Below are positions 24,240 through 24,996 of a stretch of 24,996 bases of DNA, piece by piece (position 1 is the first letter of the stretch; the number at the start of each line of letters is the position of its first letter). Made by a program: the position numbers and the translations under genes. The stretch is taken from positions 1 to 24,996 of the forward strand of contig JBFWUW010000089.1 of the NCBI GenBank assembly GCA_050247075.1, written 5' to 3'. The notes below the pieces were generated by a model. It worked only from the letters and a program-made list of their open reading frames with translations, ran no database searches and was not told where the DNA came from. The stretch comes from JBFWUW01 sp050247075. GTDB lineage: Bacteria > Planctomycetota > Planctomycetia > Pirellulales > JBFWUW01.

Positions 24240-24394
24240 AAGCTAGGGACACCCATAAATTGAGCATGGGCCATTCGGCTGGGTTTAGGGCCTAACGTAT
24301 TTCTGGTATGCATGTTACGAAATCGGCCGCATGAACTCCACCACCGCGAAGACCTAGGCCGCCGTGGAGCCGGTGCTGTTTGCTCGGCCAGAAT

Positions 24395-24487
24395 TCACAG
24401 GCGATCCTTGATGGATGCGGCGAGGGCTCTGAAGGGCACGTAGGTGACAGGCAAGCCGACTTCGCCGGCCACCCGGCCCTTGAGCAT
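24395..24487 (-). pseudogene. small ORF or C-terminal remnant, 30 residues
   Basis: ATG at 24487 to TGA at 24395 reads MLKGRVAGEVGLPVTYVPFR, then ALAASIKDRL. The composition is that of a normal globular protein end, and the start is next to an abrupt switch to AT-rich DNA with an in-frame stop just upstream. It is most likely the 3' end of a gene whose body was lost. Family not recognised. A genuine small protein is possible: TTGTTT and TATATT with 16 nt between them lie upstream on the same strand. Confidence 0.35.
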
Positions 24488-24489
24488 GA

Positions 24490-24550
24490 GTAGTTAATAT
24501 ATGTAAAAATATATAATTTAATAGTGTAAAAACAAAAGTTATCTGGTACA
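24490..24550. other. AT-rich island
   Basis: About 60 nt of almost only A and T (for example TTAATATATGTAAAAATATA) in a window that is otherwise GC-rich. It contains a promoter-like pair on the minus strand (TTGTTT, 16 nt, TATATT) ahead of the small ORF. Acquisition from another source or an insertion scar is also possible. Confidence 0.5.
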
Positions 24551-24996
24551 ATCTTCAGCGTCCGGTTTTGCGCGCCGACGTGGTCTTTGCACGTCCAGTG
24601 GGCGCGAAGCCCCTAAACCGCCCAAGTATCGTCGTTCGCCGCGTGCTCGAACAGCATGGCCGTGGCGGGCGGTCGATCGGGCGGGTCACTTATTACGGCT
24701 ACCGTTGCCGGCTGCTTGGCCAATCTGGGAGCGACCGCTTTCTCGCCGCTCCCTCCGCCAACCGGTACGTGCCACGGGGCCTATCCATATTTTCAAAACG
24801 CGGTCGTCACGCGGGGCGCTATCGGTGCGTACTCGCCAAAATTCACGCTTTTTGCAGGCTAACCTGTACCACAACCCCCCAAAACACGGCAATTTTGGAA
24901 CAGGTAAGACCGATTGGCCCCCCGTAGCGGCATGGCTCCCGCCTTGCCGCTGGCGGTGAATTGGGACGCCCCATGCCCGGCGACCGTCGCGGAGAT
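24551..24996. other. no gene recognised to window end
   Basis: Short plus-strand frames of 68-119 codons overlap each other here, but none has a ribosome binding site or recognisable domain. The only structured element is an inverted repeat at 24862-24905. A gene truncated by the window edge cannot be excluded. Confidence 0.4.
24862..24905. repeat. inverted repeat ACCTGTACC / GGAACAGGT
   Basis: Nine-base arms with one mismatch at 24862-24870 and 24897-24905, separated by 26 nt containing a C-run and a T-run (AACCCCCCAAAA, AATTTT). It could be a repeat end or a terminator-like hairpin. Confidence 0.45.

Noticed and set aside
24568..24927. 119-codon plus-strand frame near the window end
   Set aside because: No ribosome binding site or recognisable motif, and an overlapping frame is equally open; it also crosses an inverted repeat.

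Overview
The window reads as the chromosome of a planctomycete, most likely near Pirellulales. No 16S or other phylogenetic marker is present, so this rests on gene content: a DUF1559 (H-X9-DG) protein, a PSCyt1/DUF1549/DUF1553 cytochrome-type protein, a small planctomycete-style lipoprotein, a long REP-associated (RAYT-like) transposase, GC-rich codon use and many short hairpin repeats between genes. No tRNA, rRNA or CRISPR array was seen.

Layout. 1-2090 (+): the 3' part of a DUF1559 gene cut by the window edge, an overlapping small lipoprotein gene, and an unrecognised one-TM protein. 2203-2865 (+): a CBM9/DOMON-like protein, convergent with 2912-5344 (-), a secreted PSCyt1-DUF1549-DUF1553 protein. 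5487-11745: a cell-surface glycan cluster. A GT4 glycosyltransferase and two SAM methyltransferases lie on the minus strand. A GT-C (PMT/GT39-like) membrane glycosyltransferase and a Wzx-like flippase lie on the plus strand, and the two arms diverge from 8215-8496. 11974-13848 (+): a secreted Gly/Asn-rich protein with CARDB-like and IPT/TIG-like domains. 13849-14141: an island of hairpin repeats between convergent genes. 14142-16596 (-): an MFS transporter followed by a DUF4105 lipoprotein. 17219-21846 (+): a tightly packed set made of an SASA esterase fused to an HExxH domain, a Gfo/Idh/MocA oxidoreductase, a TIM-barrel isomerase/epimerase and deoC, suggesting uptake and breakdown of an acetylated or otherwise modified sugar.

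21847 to the end is accessory DNA: a cluster of small hairpins, a G-rich stretch, two copies of a ~215-bp repeat (22205-22420 and 24025-24239), a HUH/Y1 REP-associated transposase (22415-23452, -) whose stop codon lies in the first repeat copy, an Ala-rich broken coding fragment, a remnant small ORF and an AT-rich island. One hairpin in the 215-bp repeat differs between copies by a compensatory base-pair change. The transposase with this repeat is the best candidate for an undescribed mobile or domesticated system in the window.
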